A stretch of DNA of 64,000 nt from an uncultured Bacteroidales bacterium (GTDB taxonomy: Bacteria > Bacteroidota > Bacteroidia > Bacteroidales > UBA932). The notes below the pieces were generated by a model. That model worked only from the letters and a program-made list of their open reading frames with translations. It did not search any database and was not told the DNA's origin. Below are positions 52,456 to 60,793 of the stretch, piece after piece. The translations under genes and the position numbers were made by a program. The stretch spans positions 1 to 64,000 of the forward strand of contig CAJOKD010000018.1 in assembly GCA_905235085.1 (NCBI GenBank), read 5' to 3'. The first letter of the stretch is position 1. The number at the start of each line of letters is the position of its first letter.

Positions 52456-53390
52456 TATTTGCTGAGGGAAGCAATCATCTGCTTGGCCTGTGCACCGTAC
52501 TTAGGATCGTTGACGATCTTCTTGTAGAACTCGAGAGCCTTGGCGTTGTTCTTGGCACCCTGATAGAGAGCTGCTACGGTGTAGGTAATGGCACCGGCGT
52601 TGGAAGCTTCCGGCTTGAGCTGGAGATACTTCTCGAAGTTGGTGATGGCGGCAGCGTTCTTGCCGAGCTTCTGGGATGCCTGACCGATGATCAGGAAAGC
52701 GTTGGCATTCTCCACATAGGAATTGGCCTGCTCAGCAGCTTTGATAGCGTCGGCATACTTGGCTGCCTTGAGAGCTGCGCTGGCCTTGGAGAGGAACATA
52801 CTTCCGCACTGAGACTTGGCTGCATCAGCCTCGCCGTTTTCAGCTGCCTTGTTGAATGCTTCGAGCGCTTCGTCGATCTTTCCGAGCTTGGAAAGAGCCT
52901 GTCCAAGATAGAGAGCGGTCTTACCATTGGTAGGATCAGCTGCCAGAGACTTTGCAAGTGCAGGAGCCGCTGCTGCGAAATCCTTGACCTTCAATGCCTC
53001 AGCTCCCTTCTGGAGCCACATTGCAGGAACCAGGGATTTGGCCTTCTCAGCTACTTCTTCGTTGCCATATTCAGTTGCAACCTTGACGACGTCAGCGAGT
53101 TTGGTCTCAGCATCCTCGAGGTTACCTGCTTCAATCAAATCCTGAGCGATCTGCATACATACACTTGGGATGGCGTTCTTGCAGTTGGTGACGAGATCGT
53201 TAGCTTCTTCGCCGATGGTCTGTCCCATCTCGAGTGCCTTCTGGAAGTAGTCCAAAGCTGCAGTCCAGTTCTTTTCATTGATTGCGTTGGCTCCATTGTT
53301 GTAGAGTTCAGTTGCCTGAGCCATGTCCTGAGCCGAAATGATGCCGGCGGTCAAAACCATTGCCGCAATGGCGAGAATAACTTTTTTCAT
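52455..53390 (-). CDS. Exported TPR protein
   Basis: The 311-residue protein has a signal peptide (ending near GIISAQ) and about seven TPR-like helical pairs, for example ATELYNNGANAINEKNWTAALDYFQKALEM, NGKTALYLGQALSKLGKIDEALEAFNKA and AAITNFEKYLQLKPEAS. TPR proteins hold partners together, here probably in the periplasm. Lysine- and alanine-rich composition and a strong full promoter suggest high expression. Its stop overlaps the U32 start. Confidence 0.88.
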   Translation of the reverse strand: MKKVILAIAAMVLTAGIISAQDMAQATELYNNGANAINEKNWTAALDYFQKALEMGQTIGEEANDLVTNCKNAIPSVCMQIAQDLIEAGNLEDAETKLADVVKVATEYGNEEVAEKAKSLVPAMWLQKGAEALKVKDFAAAAPALAKSLAADPTNGKTALYLGQALSKLGKIDEALEAFNKAAENGEADAAKSQCGSMFLSKASAALKAAKYADAIKAAEQANSYVENANAFLIIGQASQKLGKNAAAITNFEKYLQLKPEASNAGAITYTVAALYQGAKNNAKALEFYKKIVNDPKYGAQAKQMIASLSK

Positions 53391-53435
53391 CGTTTATGGA
53401 TTTATGTTATTTGTTTCTTATAAGTGCAACGGGGA

Positions 53436-53468
53436 CAAATGTAATAAAAATTTGTAATTTTGCCCAAA
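53436..53468 (-). promoter_or_regulatory. Promoter of the TPR gene (TTTG-N21-TACATTTG)
   Basis: On the minus strand TTTG (53465-53468) is followed after 21 bases by TACATTTG (53436-53443), about 45 bases before the TPR start. It overlaps the divergent promoter of the M16-like gene. Confidence 0.65.
53455..53462 (+). promoter_or_regulatory. -7 promoter box of the M16-like gene
   Basis: TAATTTTG matches TAnnTTTG. The transcript would begin near 53469, inside or at the strong Shine-Dalgarno sequence AAAGGAGG (53466-53473) that precedes the ATG by 8 bases. Confidence 0.5.
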
Positions 53469-53481
53469 GGAGGTTAGTCAG

Positions 53482-56016
53482 ATGTGTAGTTTTGTCAAAT
53501 CATTTTTTTGTTTTGTACTGCTTGGCTTTTCAATAATGATGCCAGCGCAGAACCTGCCCTCCTTGAAGAAGGATGCCGCGGTTACCGAAGGCAAGCTCCC
53601 AAACGGAATCTCATACTATCTGGTGACCGATTCCGCTATGAAAGGAGTAGCGGATTTCGCCCTTGTCAGAAAGGGTTCCGCCGACACTCTCGCAGCCCGC
53701 AAGGAACTCTCGAACCTGCCGCATTTCAACAAAACCATCCCCTACAGGTTCCTTTCGAGGAAGGGTATCGGATGCCGTCCGGAGGGATACATTTCATACG
53801 AAGGGGACGCCACCATCTTCCGGTTCGACAACGTTCCGGTTTTCGACCAGGAAGCTTCCGACACCACGATTCTGATGCTTTTCGACCTTATAGCGACACA
53901 ACCTAAGGAACACGCCATAATAATCGCGGGAGACATCACCCCGGCGAAGATAATCCAGAAATTCGATGTATTCTCGCTGATGGTCCCGGCCAGGTCGACT
54001 TCATATTCGAAACCGGAATACATCTGGAAACCCTCGCAAGAGACCGGATATTCCTTCATACAGTCCCCAAGACCGGGCGTGAGCGTGAGTTTCCGCTCTC
54101 CGAGGACGCCGGACGCCGAGATGAACACCATCCAGCCTTTCATATCGGAACTGTTCGCAAGGGAACTCAAGGAGATCGTCAAGGGCAGGCTGGGAGAATC
54201 GCTGGTTTCAAGGGATATCCCCACCTCCCGTATGGAGGTTTTCCACAAGGGCAGCGCCGAGGGCCCTGGAGACGAAGTGTTCGAGGTGACTTTGGAAACA
54301 CCTGAAGACCAACTGATTCCGGCCACAATGGCTATTTCGTCCACCCTTTCTGACCTGGGATCCAACGGGGTAGGTACGGAAGAATACAGGACTGCCAGGG
54401 CATCGGTCCTGAGCATCCTGTCCACACCTCAGGACAACGGAGGGCTGGTGCGCCAGTGCATAGCTTCCTATCTGTACGGAGGGGACTTGTCCTCCCGCCA
54501 GGATAAAGCCAGGTTCTTCGCCTCCAGGAATATGTCCGAATCGGCTGAGCGCGAGTTGTTCAACAACTATGCTTCCGCCCTCCTGGGTGACGTCGAGAAT
54601 GCCTCTGTGGAATGGAGAAACAGCGGTTCGGACTACGACGACTGGGAATATGAGATGGTGTTCAAGACCACCTGGGACGGAGTGGGTATGCTGGACAAGC
54701 CGGTATCCCAGTGGACGGTCAGTACTGCCGACACCACAGGATTCTGGGATGAAAAGAACAAATCCAAACTGAAATCCGTAACCACTGAGCCTGTTTCCGG
54801 AGGGGAAATGTGGACTTTCGCCAACGGTATGAAGGTCATCTACAAGCAGATGAAGAACGGAGGGACTTTCAGCTATTCGATGATGATAAAGGGCGGATAT
54901 TCCAACGTCAGGGACCTGCCGAAGGGAGAGGGAGCTTTCTTCTCGGATATGCTTCCTTTGTACGACATAGGCGGCCTCAGCGGGAACGAGTTCCAGAAAG
55001 TGCTTAAAGCCAATGGAATAAGGATGGAGGACAAGGTCTCCGTAGCGGATATGAGGATCTTCGGGTCGGCTCCTTCAGGAAGATATGCCTTGGTGTTCAA
55101 GGCTTTGCTTTCTGTGGCCAACAACCGCAAGCTGAACCGGAAAGCCTTCGAGGAATACCGCAGGAGCATGCTGGCGTCCCTGCCGCCGGCCTATCTGGAC
55201 AGTTTGATGTATCCGGATTATGATTTTTCCGACATAAAGACTCCTTCAGGTTTGACCGACAGGACCCAGGCAGATGCGGATGCCTATTTCGCGAAGCAGT
55301 TCCTCAGGTGCAACGACGGTGTGATCGTACTCGTGGGGGAACTGCCCGCCGAAAACGTGCAGAAATACCTCTCCAACATCATAGGAGGATTCAGGGTGAG
55401 CAAGACAAATGCCGTCAGGGTGCCTGTTTCCTACAAGTTCAGGAAAGGGGCCAACGCATATTCGGCGACCGGGGAACCCGTGAGCGTAAGCATTGCGATG
55501 GCTTGTGCCGAGCCGTTCACCACCGAGAATTATATGGCTTTCAAGATAGCTAGCCTGTCCCTGCTGAGGAAACTGAACGGGGAGATGGCTGAACAAGGTT
55601 TCAGCGTGGAGATGTCCGACAGGTTCAAGCTGTTCCCTCAGGAAAGCCTGGAATTGATATTCACTTGCACTCCTGTGCCGGACTGCGGTCTCCCGAGAGG
55701 AGTAGCCGGTGGTTCCGGGCATCCGAAAAGGGCTATGGTGGCCGCCAGGAAGGTCATTGACGATGTGCTTTCCAACCCGGTCTCCGCCGGTGAACTCAAT
55801 GCGTGCAAGGCATTGCTGTCGAATGCGTATTCGATCAAGCTCTCCGATCCGGATTCCTACGCAGAGGCCATATTGATCAGATACTCAGGAGGTAAGGATG
55901 TCCTTACCGATTACTCGAAACGTATCGACAGCGTCACTGCCGACAACGTCAAGCATATTTTCGGCGCACTTGCCGAAGGAATGAGGATTGAATATGTCGT
56001 CAAACAACAGCAGTAG
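53482..56016 (+). CDS. M16 (insulinase) family protein lacking the metal motif
   Basis: The 844-residue protein has a signal peptide (ending near SIMMPAQ) and four M16-like domains in the order usual for periplasmic Bacteroidota members. In place of the zinc motif HxxEH of the first domain it reads ELSNLPHFNKTIPYRFL, so it cannot bind zinc in the normal way. The AYLDSLMYPDYDF and LLRKLNGEMAEQGFSVEM regions fit M16 C-terminal domains. M16 peptidases often pair an active and an inactive subunit; the active partner is not in this window. A very strong Shine-Dalgarno sequence precedes it. DUF3109 overlaps its end. Confidence 0.82.
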   Translation: MCSFVKSFFCFVLLGFSIMMPAQNLPSLKKDAAVTEGKLPNGISYYLVTDSAMKGVADFALVRKGSADTLAARKELSNLPHFNKTIPYRFLSRKGIGCRPEGYISYEGDATIFRFDNVPVFDQEASDTTILMLFDLIATQPKEHAIIIAGDITPAKIIQKFDVFSLMVPARSTSYSKPEYIWKPSQETGYSFIQSPRPGVSVSFRSPRTPDAEMNTIQPFISELFARELKEIVKGRLGESLVSRDIPTSRMEVFHKGSAEGPGDEVFEVTLETPEDQLIPATMAISSTLSDLGSNGVGTEEYRTARASVLSILSTPQDNGGLVRQCIASYLYGGDLSSRQDKARFFASRNMSESAERELFNNYASALLGDVENASVEWRNSGSDYDDWEYEMVFKTTWDGVGMLDKPVSQWTVSTADTTGFWDEKNKSKLKSVTTEPVSGGEMWTFANGMKVIYKQMKNGGTFSYSMMIKGGYSNVRDLPKGEGAFFSDMLPLYDIGGLSGNEFQKVLKANGIRMEDKVSVADMRIFGSAPSGRYALVFKALLSVANNRKLNRKAFEEYRRSMLASLPPAYLDSLMYPDYDFSDIKTPSGLTDRTQADADAYFAKQFLRCNDGVIVLVGELPAENVQKYLSNIIGGFRVSKTNAVRVPVSYKFRKGANAYSATGEPVSVSIAMACAEPFTTENYMAFKIASLSLLRKLNGEMAEQGFSVEMSDRFKLFPQESLELIFTCTPVPDCGLPRGVAGGSGHPKRAMVAARKVIDDVLSNPVSAGELNACKALLSNAYSIKLSDPDSYAEAILIRYSGGKDVLTDYSKRIDSVTADNVKHIFGALAEGMRIEYVVKQQQ

Positions 56017-56605
56017 ATTCGGGACGATCATACAGATCGGCAATATCCTGGTCTCCGAAGAAGTGGTCACGGAGTATTTTGCCTGTGACTATCAGAAATG
56101 CAAGGGTATTTGCTGCATCATCGGTGACAGCGGCGCTCCGCTTGAAGAAGATGAACTGGACAAACTCGAAGAGGCTTACCCTGAATATTCAAGACTGATG
56201 CGGCCGCAAGGTCTCGCACAGGTCGCAAAGGACGGATACTTTTCCATTGACAGGGACAACGACCTGGTGACTCCTACCGTAGATGGCTCCGGGGAGTGTG
56301 CATACACTACTTTCGACGGCGAAGGGAACTGCTTCTGTGCGGTGGAGAAGTGCTTCTTCGCCGGTACGATCAAGTTCCGCAAGCCAAGGTCGTGCTGGCT
56401 GTACCCCATAAGGGTTACAAAACTCTCTGACGGAGGACTGGCCTTGAACCTGCATCGCTGGCACCTCTGCAAGGACGCCTACGAAAAAGGAAAACGCGAA
56501 GGAATCCGGGTATATGGATTCCTTCGCGAGCCACTTATCGCCATATTCGGCGAAGATTTCTATAAAGCCCTTGAGGCGGCTGCGGAACACATTAATCTTC
56601 AGTAG
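55994..56605 (+). CDS. DUF3109 family protein
   Basis: From ATG 55994 the 203-residue product has the cysteine pattern of DUF3109: CDYQKCKGICCIIGDSGAPL near the N-terminus, ECAYTTFDGEGNCFCAVEKCFFAG in the middle and RKPRSCWLYPIRV followed by HRWHLCKDAY. The cysteines probably bind an Fe-S cluster or metal (CxxC-type family). Function is unknown. It overlaps the M16-like gene by 23 bases and the convergent DUF2007 gene by 14. Confidence 0.9.
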   Translation: MSSNNSSRFGTIIQIGNILVSEEVVTEYFACDYQKCKGICCIIGDSGAPLEEDELDKLEEAYPEYSRLMRPQGLAQVAKDGYFSIDRDNDLVTPTVDGSGECAYTTFDGEGNCFCAVEKCFFAGTIKFRKPRSCWLYPIRVTKLSDGGLALNLHRWHLCKDAYEKGKREGIRVYGFLREPLIAIFGEDFYKALEAAAEHINLQ

Positions 56606-56822
56606 TTTCCTCGGCCTGCTCAATGAGCTTCAAAGCCGCTTCGTAGTCAGAGGCATTGACCTTGACCTGGACAGGATTGACATAATTCAGGGACAGATAT
56701 GTAGAATCTGCTCCGAATACCGCCGCAGGGATCCCGTTTTCCCTGAGCATCCCCACTGTAATCTGGGCGCTCATAGGATCGTTGAATTCGGCGACCGTCT
56801 TGAATTCTTCTTCCCTTTTCAT
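56592..56822 (-). CDS. DUF2007 family protein
   Basis: From ATG 56822 the 76-residue product contains FKTVAEFNDPMSAQITVGMLRENGIPAAVFG and PVQVKVNASDYEAALKLIEQA, the DUF2007 fold (a putative signal-transducing protein similar to the P-II-like ferredoxin-type domain). A Shine-Dalgarno sequence AAAGGAGG (minus strand, 56830-56837) decides this start over an upstream in-frame ATG. The partner is unknown. Confidence 0.88.
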   Translation of the reverse strand: MKREEEFKTVAEFNDPMSAQITVGMLRENGIPAAVFGADSTYLSLNYVNPVQVKVNASDYEAALKLIEQAEETTED

Positions 56823-56843
56823 ATTCTGACCTCCTTTACTTTT

Positions 56844-56851
56844 CAAAGGTA
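56844..56851 (-). promoter_or_regulatory. -7 promoter box of the DUF2007 gene
   Basis: TACCTTTG on the minus strand matches TAnnTTTG and lies 21 bases before the ATG. Confidence 0.5.
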
Positions 56852-56863
56852 CTGTTTTTTTAA

Positions 56864-56871
56864 TATCTTTG
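56864..56871 (+). promoter_or_regulatory. -7 promoter box of the Ig-like lipoprotein gene
   Basis: TATCTTTG lies four bases before an ATG at 56876 and 13 before a second in-frame ATG at 56885. Transcription would start near the first ATG, so either a leaderless message or translation from the second ATG is expected. Confidence 0.55.
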
Positions 56872-56875
56872 AAAG

Positions 56876-57499
56876 ATGATTGACATGAAGCATAAATTAT
56901 ACCGTCTCTTCCTGCTAGCAGTATCGGCTACGGCGATCTTCGTTTCCTGCGGGGAGAAAACCGTACCCGTGACCGGTCTGGAAATCAATCCGGATTACCT
57001 TGACCTGCTCCTTGGAAGCAGTGCGACATTGACGGCTACGGTCAAGCCGGCCGACGCCACCGAGCAGACTGTAACCTGGTCCTCCACTGCATCGGGCACC
57101 GTCTCTGTGGACAACAATGGCACGGTATCGGCCCGTCAGGCCGGACAGGCCATGATAAACGCTACCTGCGACGGAAAATCGGCTTCCTGTATCGTCAAAG
57201 TCATCGTACCTACCGAGAGCGTGGCTCTCGACAAGTCGGAAATAACCCTCAATAAGGGAGATTCGGCAATCCTGACGGCAATAGTCAACCCGCCCGATGC
57301 AACGGACAAGGATGTCAGCTGGACATCTTCCGACCCGGACGTGGTGGCCGTAGATACAAACGGCAGCCTCCAGGCCCTGAGGCAAGGGGAGGCTACCGTC
57401 ACTGCAACCTGTGCCGGAAAATCTGCTTCGTGCCGGATCACGGTCAGGGACTCCGCGAGCGGAGGCCACGAAGGCACAGGGCACGAGAACTGGGACTGA
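56876..57499 (+). CDS. Secreted lipoprotein with two bacterial Ig-like (BIG2) domains
   Basis: The 207-residue protein has a lipoprotein signal (AVSATAIFVSC) and two BIG2 domains, about 33-115 and 118-195, each running from VTGLEINP/TESVALDKSEI to a KSASC-type end. BIG2 domains are surface modules seen in adhesins and carbohydrate-active proteins. A short Gly/Ser/His tail closes the chain. No catalytic domain is present. ATG 56885 is a possible alternative start. It converges with the lipoprotein ending at 57509. Confidence 0.88.
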   Translation: MIDMKHKLYRLFLLAVSATAIFVSCGEKTVPVTGLEINPDYLDLLLGSSATLTATVKPADATEQTVTWSSTASGTVSVDNNGTVSARQAGQAMINATCDGKSASCIVKVIVPTESVALDKSEITLNKGDSAILTAIVNPPDATDKDVSWTSSDPDVVAVDTNGSLQALRQGEATVTATCAGKSASCRITVRDSASGGHEGTGHENWD

Positions 57500-57508
57500 T
57501 CCTGATTA

Positions 57509-58702
57509 TCAATTGAATACGAACGTAACCGACACGTCTCCGAACCTGCCGGCGACTCCGCTGTACCTGGTGAAGTAATTCTGGGAGAGCTTCCCTCTCC
57601 AGACGATGTCGTCGTTCTTGTTGAGCGGGAACTCCACATCGAACCCGTATGCCTTGGATTTGATCTTGACCGACCCTTCGGCCTTCCAGGTCGTCCTCTT
57701 CCCTCCGTCATCCTCTATCATAAGGAAGGCACATTCATCCAGCTGTGGCGACCATTCCGAGGCCAGGATCGTGTTGAAGGTAAGGTTTTCGCCGACCTGC
57801 TTGCGTTTGACGTTGATCATCATATCCGTGATCTGAGGACTGTAAAGCCTGAGATCGGAAACTACGTCGGCGGTGAAGGCCTTGAGGCTTCCGCACTTGA
57901 TGAAGAACTCGCTCCCGCCCTGGAGCCAGTTGTCATAGTTGCGGTGAGCCTTGAATGTCTTCAGCCTCAACGTCTTGAAATCTGCGGCAGCCCTTGTGGC
58001 ATCCTCTCCGGGAACGAGTCCCATCTTCTCGGCCATCTGCGGAGTGAGATACCCGGAATCTTCGTTGACGTTGACCACCCAAACCGGATGCGTCCTGGCA
58101 TATTCCTCATCCACAGTCATTTCCGTTATCGTCCAGGTGCCTTCGGGCAGCCGCTCCCTCTTGAATGCGTTCGCCTCTTCTCCCGATCCGCCTGAACAGT
58201 ACGTTATCACCGGAAGGGTCACTCCGTCCCAATCTTCGGAGTATGGCCAGTAAATCTGCAACCCGGAGGCGGACAATGCCTCGAGGAAACTTGAAGACCT
58301 GGTCTCAGGAAGGTCACTTGAATACAAGGAAACCAAGTCCCTGAGGGGTTGGGAATATTCCTCAGCCCTGGTCCGGAGCCTGTCGTCCCCCACCCCGCTG
58401 CCCGGATTAAGGAGAAGGTTGCTGAAAGGGTATTCCTCGTCGTATCCGTTGTCGGACGAACGGCCGACGGCATTCCTGACTTCCCGGACCTGGGCAAGGG
58501 AGACCGGTAGTTGGGAAAGCATCTTCGCAATGCTTTCCGGAGTGATGGAAAGTGCCTGGAGCTCAGGTACTTGACCTTCGTCACCGCGCTGCGGTACCAT
58601 CCCATCCTTGTCGAAGTCGCATCCTACCAGCGACGGAACCGTGATTGCGAGGGCCAGCGCCGCCAGCGCCAGGCTCCTCCTGCTTGAAATGAAGTTTTTC
58701 AT
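57509..58702 (-). CDS. Large lipoprotein of unknown family
   Basis: From ATG 58702 the 397-residue product has a signal peptide and lipobox (PSLVGC). The N-terminal third is helical and polar; the remainder is beta-rich, with WTITEMTVDEEYARTHPVWVV and FAGRFGDVSVTFVFN-like ends. Nothing like a catalytic motif is visible and the family was not recognised. It is probably a Bacteroidales outer-membrane lipoprotein. Confidence 0.75.
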   Translation of the reverse strand: MKNFISSRRSLALAALALAITVPSLVGCDFDKDGMVPQRGDEGQVPELQALSITPESIAKMLSQLPVSLAQVREVRNAVGRSSDNGYDEEYPFSNLLLNPGSGVGDDRLRTRAEEYSQPLRDLVSLYSSDLPETRSSSFLEALSASGLQIYWPYSEDWDGVTLPVITYCSGGSGEEANAFKRERLPEGTWTITEMTVDEEYARTHPVWVVNVNEDSGYLTPQMAEKMGLVPGEDATRAAADFKTLRLKTFKAHRNYDNWLQGGSEFFIKCGSLKAFTADVVSDLRLYSPQITDMMINVKRKQVGENLTFNTILASEWSPQLDECAFLMIEDDGGKRTTWKAEGSVKIKSKAYGFDVEFPLNKNDDIVWRGKLSQNYFTRYSGVAGRFGDVSVTFVFN

Positions 58703-58763
58703 CTTTCGATAAGTTTGTAGTTGTTTGACAATATCTATGTTCGTTACGGTACAAAGTGACACA

Positions 58764-58796
58764 AAAAAAGCCGTAGAACAAATTATTCTACGGCTA
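58764..58796 (-). terminator. Terminator of the PBP1A-ddl-prmC operon
   Basis: On the minus strand AGCCGTAGAA and TTCTACGGCT form a perfect ten-base stem around a seven-base loop, followed by seven T residues. It lies 36 bases after the prmC stop. Confidence 0.85.
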
Positions 58797-58831
58797 AGTT
58801 TCCCAAAAGCCCTTCAAGGCACGCCAGGGCA

Positions 58832-59734
58832 TTATTTCGAGTAAAGGATGAATCGGTTTTTATCGTAAAAGTCGCTTACGATCTCCGTTTTCTGGAAACC
58901 GGCATCCTTGAATACCTTCTCCGTCTCCTTGTAAAGGGCCTCGTTGATCTCGGTTATACCCTTGCCTTCAGCGGAAAGGAACCTCATAGACCAGCGCGCG
59001 ATGGCGCGGTAGAATACAAGAGGGTCGTCGTCGGATACGAAGAGAGCGGAAGCAGGTTCATAATTCAGGACATTGGTACGGATAAGCGACTTCTCCTTTT
59101 CCATAATATAAGGAGGATTGCTCAGAATCAGGTCGAATTCACCGTGGTTGAACTGTTGCTCTGTATCCAGGATATCAGCGATGACGAACTGAGGGGACAG
59201 GGCTCCGGTCTCTTTCATCTTGGAGACGAAGTTCTGGCCCATTGCCACCATTATCGCTTTTTCCGAAATATCAGTACCTATCACTTCTGCTCCCGGAATA
59301 TTCATCGCGACAGTCCAGGCAATGCAACCGGACCCGGTGCAGAGGTCGAGTATCCTCACGGGACGGGCTGACTTTCCATAAGCTCCGCGCATCCTCTTCA
59401 TACGGGATCCGATCTTGATGGCCTCGCGGCACAGAAGCTCGGTCTCCGGACGGGGTATCAGGACATCCGGTCCTACCTTGAAATCAAGCCCGCAGAATTC
59501 CGCAGTACCGATTACGTACTGGACGGGTTCCCCTGCCGCAAGTCTTTCCAGGTCAGCATAGAGCGGCTCGAGGAATTTGTCCTTGATGGTAGTCTCAGGC
59601 TCTACTATATGTGTATAACTCTTGGTACCGATCCTGTATTCGCACAGCATCAGCATAATGTTCCTGGCTTCCGCGGTAGGATACAGCGGTTCCAGTCTCG
59701 ATATTCCTTCCTTAAGGAAATCTTTAAGCAGCAT
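58832..59734 (-). CDS. prmC: Peptide chain release factor N5-glutamine methyltransferase
   Basis: The 300-residue enzyme methylates the GGQ glutamine of the release factors using S-adenosylmethionine. VLIPRPETE (91-99), LDLCTGSGCIAW (129-140) and the catalytic NPPY (206-209) are present. It is the last gene of a minus-strand operon with PBP1A and ddl, 33 bases after ddl, and is followed by a strong terminator. Confidence 0.96.
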   Translation of the reverse strand: MLLKDFLKEGISRLEPLYPTAEARNIMLMLCEYRIGTKSYTHIVEPETTIKDKFLEPLYADLERLAAGEPVQYVIGTAEFCGLDFKVGPDVLIPRPETELLCREAIKIGSRMKRMRGAYGKSARPVRILDLCTGSGCIAWTVAMNIPGAEVIGTDISEKAIMVAMGQNFVSKMKETGALSPQFVIADILDTEQQFNHGEFDLILSNPPYIMEKEKSLIRTNVLNYEPASALFVSDDDPLVFYRAIARWSMRFLSAEGKGITEINEALYKETEKVFKDAGFQKTEIVSDFYDKNRFILYSK

Positions 59735-59767
59735 AGGGTAAGAAAGGTTGAACCGTTAATTGCAATA

Positions 59768-60784
59768 CTATGAATTCTCTATGATGCTGGTAAGGAAATC
59801 CGTCATATCCAGACCGGCTGTCCTCACCATCTTAGGCACCAGGGATGCACTCGTCATTCCCGGTATGGTGTTGACCTCTATCATATACAGTCCATCCTCG
59901 GCAAGGATATAGTCCATCCTGACCACTCCGGAGCAACCCAGATGGGAATATATCTTCCTGCTGGTCTCCTGGATATGGTCCCTGACGGCATCCTCTATCG
60001 GAGCCGGGCAGATTTCCTGGCTGTGGCCGTTGTACTTGGCATCGTAGTCGAAATATTCGTTCTCCGTGACAATCTCGATGACAGGGAGGGCCTTGACACC
60101 TTCGGAATCAGTATATGCCGCACAGGTAAGCTCACGGCCGACAAGACCCTGCTCGACGAGCACCATCTGGCCTTCGGAGAATGCGAAGCGGATGGCTTCC
60201 GGCAGATCCTCCGGCGCTTTGACCTTGGTTATGCCGAAACTGGACCCGGCATCGGTAGGTTTCACGAATACTGGGAATTTCAGCTTGGAGGCAATCTTTG
60301 CGGAAACGGCTTCCAGGTCCATTCCCTTGCGTACAAATACGTCCGGAGCAGTTTTCACGAAGTCTACGTCACGAAGGTAGCACTTGCAGGCGAACTTGTC
60401 GAAGACCACCGTCGAAACGAAGGCGCCGCAGGTGCTGAACGGAATGCCGAGCATCTCGAAATAACCTTGCAGCAAACCGTTCTCGCCGGGCGTGCCGTGC
60501 TGCATTATGAATGCAAAATCAAAAACGATCTTCTCCCCCAGGACCTTGACCGAGAAATCGGTCTTGTCGATCTCCGGCCTGGAACCCTCAGGGAAGGCGA
60601 TCCTCATCGCATCCCTTTTCTTCATCGCCACTAGTTGCCACTTGCCGAAACGAGCGAATATCTCATAGACATCGTACTCAGTCCCATCGATCCTGGAAGC
60701 GGTAAACTCTCCGCTACGGCAGGAAACCTCCCACTCGGATGAATCGCTTCCGTAAATCACCGCAATCTTGCTGTACTTGCCCAT
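59768..60784 (-). CDS. ddl: D-alanine-D-alanine ligase
   Basis: The 338-residue ATP-grasp enzyme joins two D-alanines for peptidoglycan. The start MGKYSKIAVIYGSDSSEWEVSC, the PVFVKPTDAGSSFGITKV segment, and EVNTIPGMTSASLVPKM near the C-terminus are diagnostic. It lies nine bases downstream of the PBP1A gene and would supply its peptide substrate. Confidence 0.96.
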   Translation of the reverse strand: MGKYSKIAVIYGSDSSEWEVSCRSGEFTASRIDGTEYDVYEIFARFGKWQLVAMKKRDAMRIAFPEGSRPEIDKTDFSVKVLGEKIVFDFAFIMQHGTPGENGLLQGYFEMLGIPFSTCGAFVSTVVFDKFACKCYLRDVDFVKTAPDVFVRKGMDLEAVSAKIASKLKFPVFVKPTDAGSSFGITKVKAPEDLPEAIRFAFSEGQMVLVEQGLVGRELTCAAYTDSEGVKALPVIEIVTENEYFDYDAKYNGHSQEICPAPIEDAVRDHIQETSRKIYSHLGCSGVVRMDYILAEDGLYMIEVNTIPGMTSASLVPKMVRTAGLDMTDFLTSIIENS

Positions 60785-60793
60785 AACGTAGGT

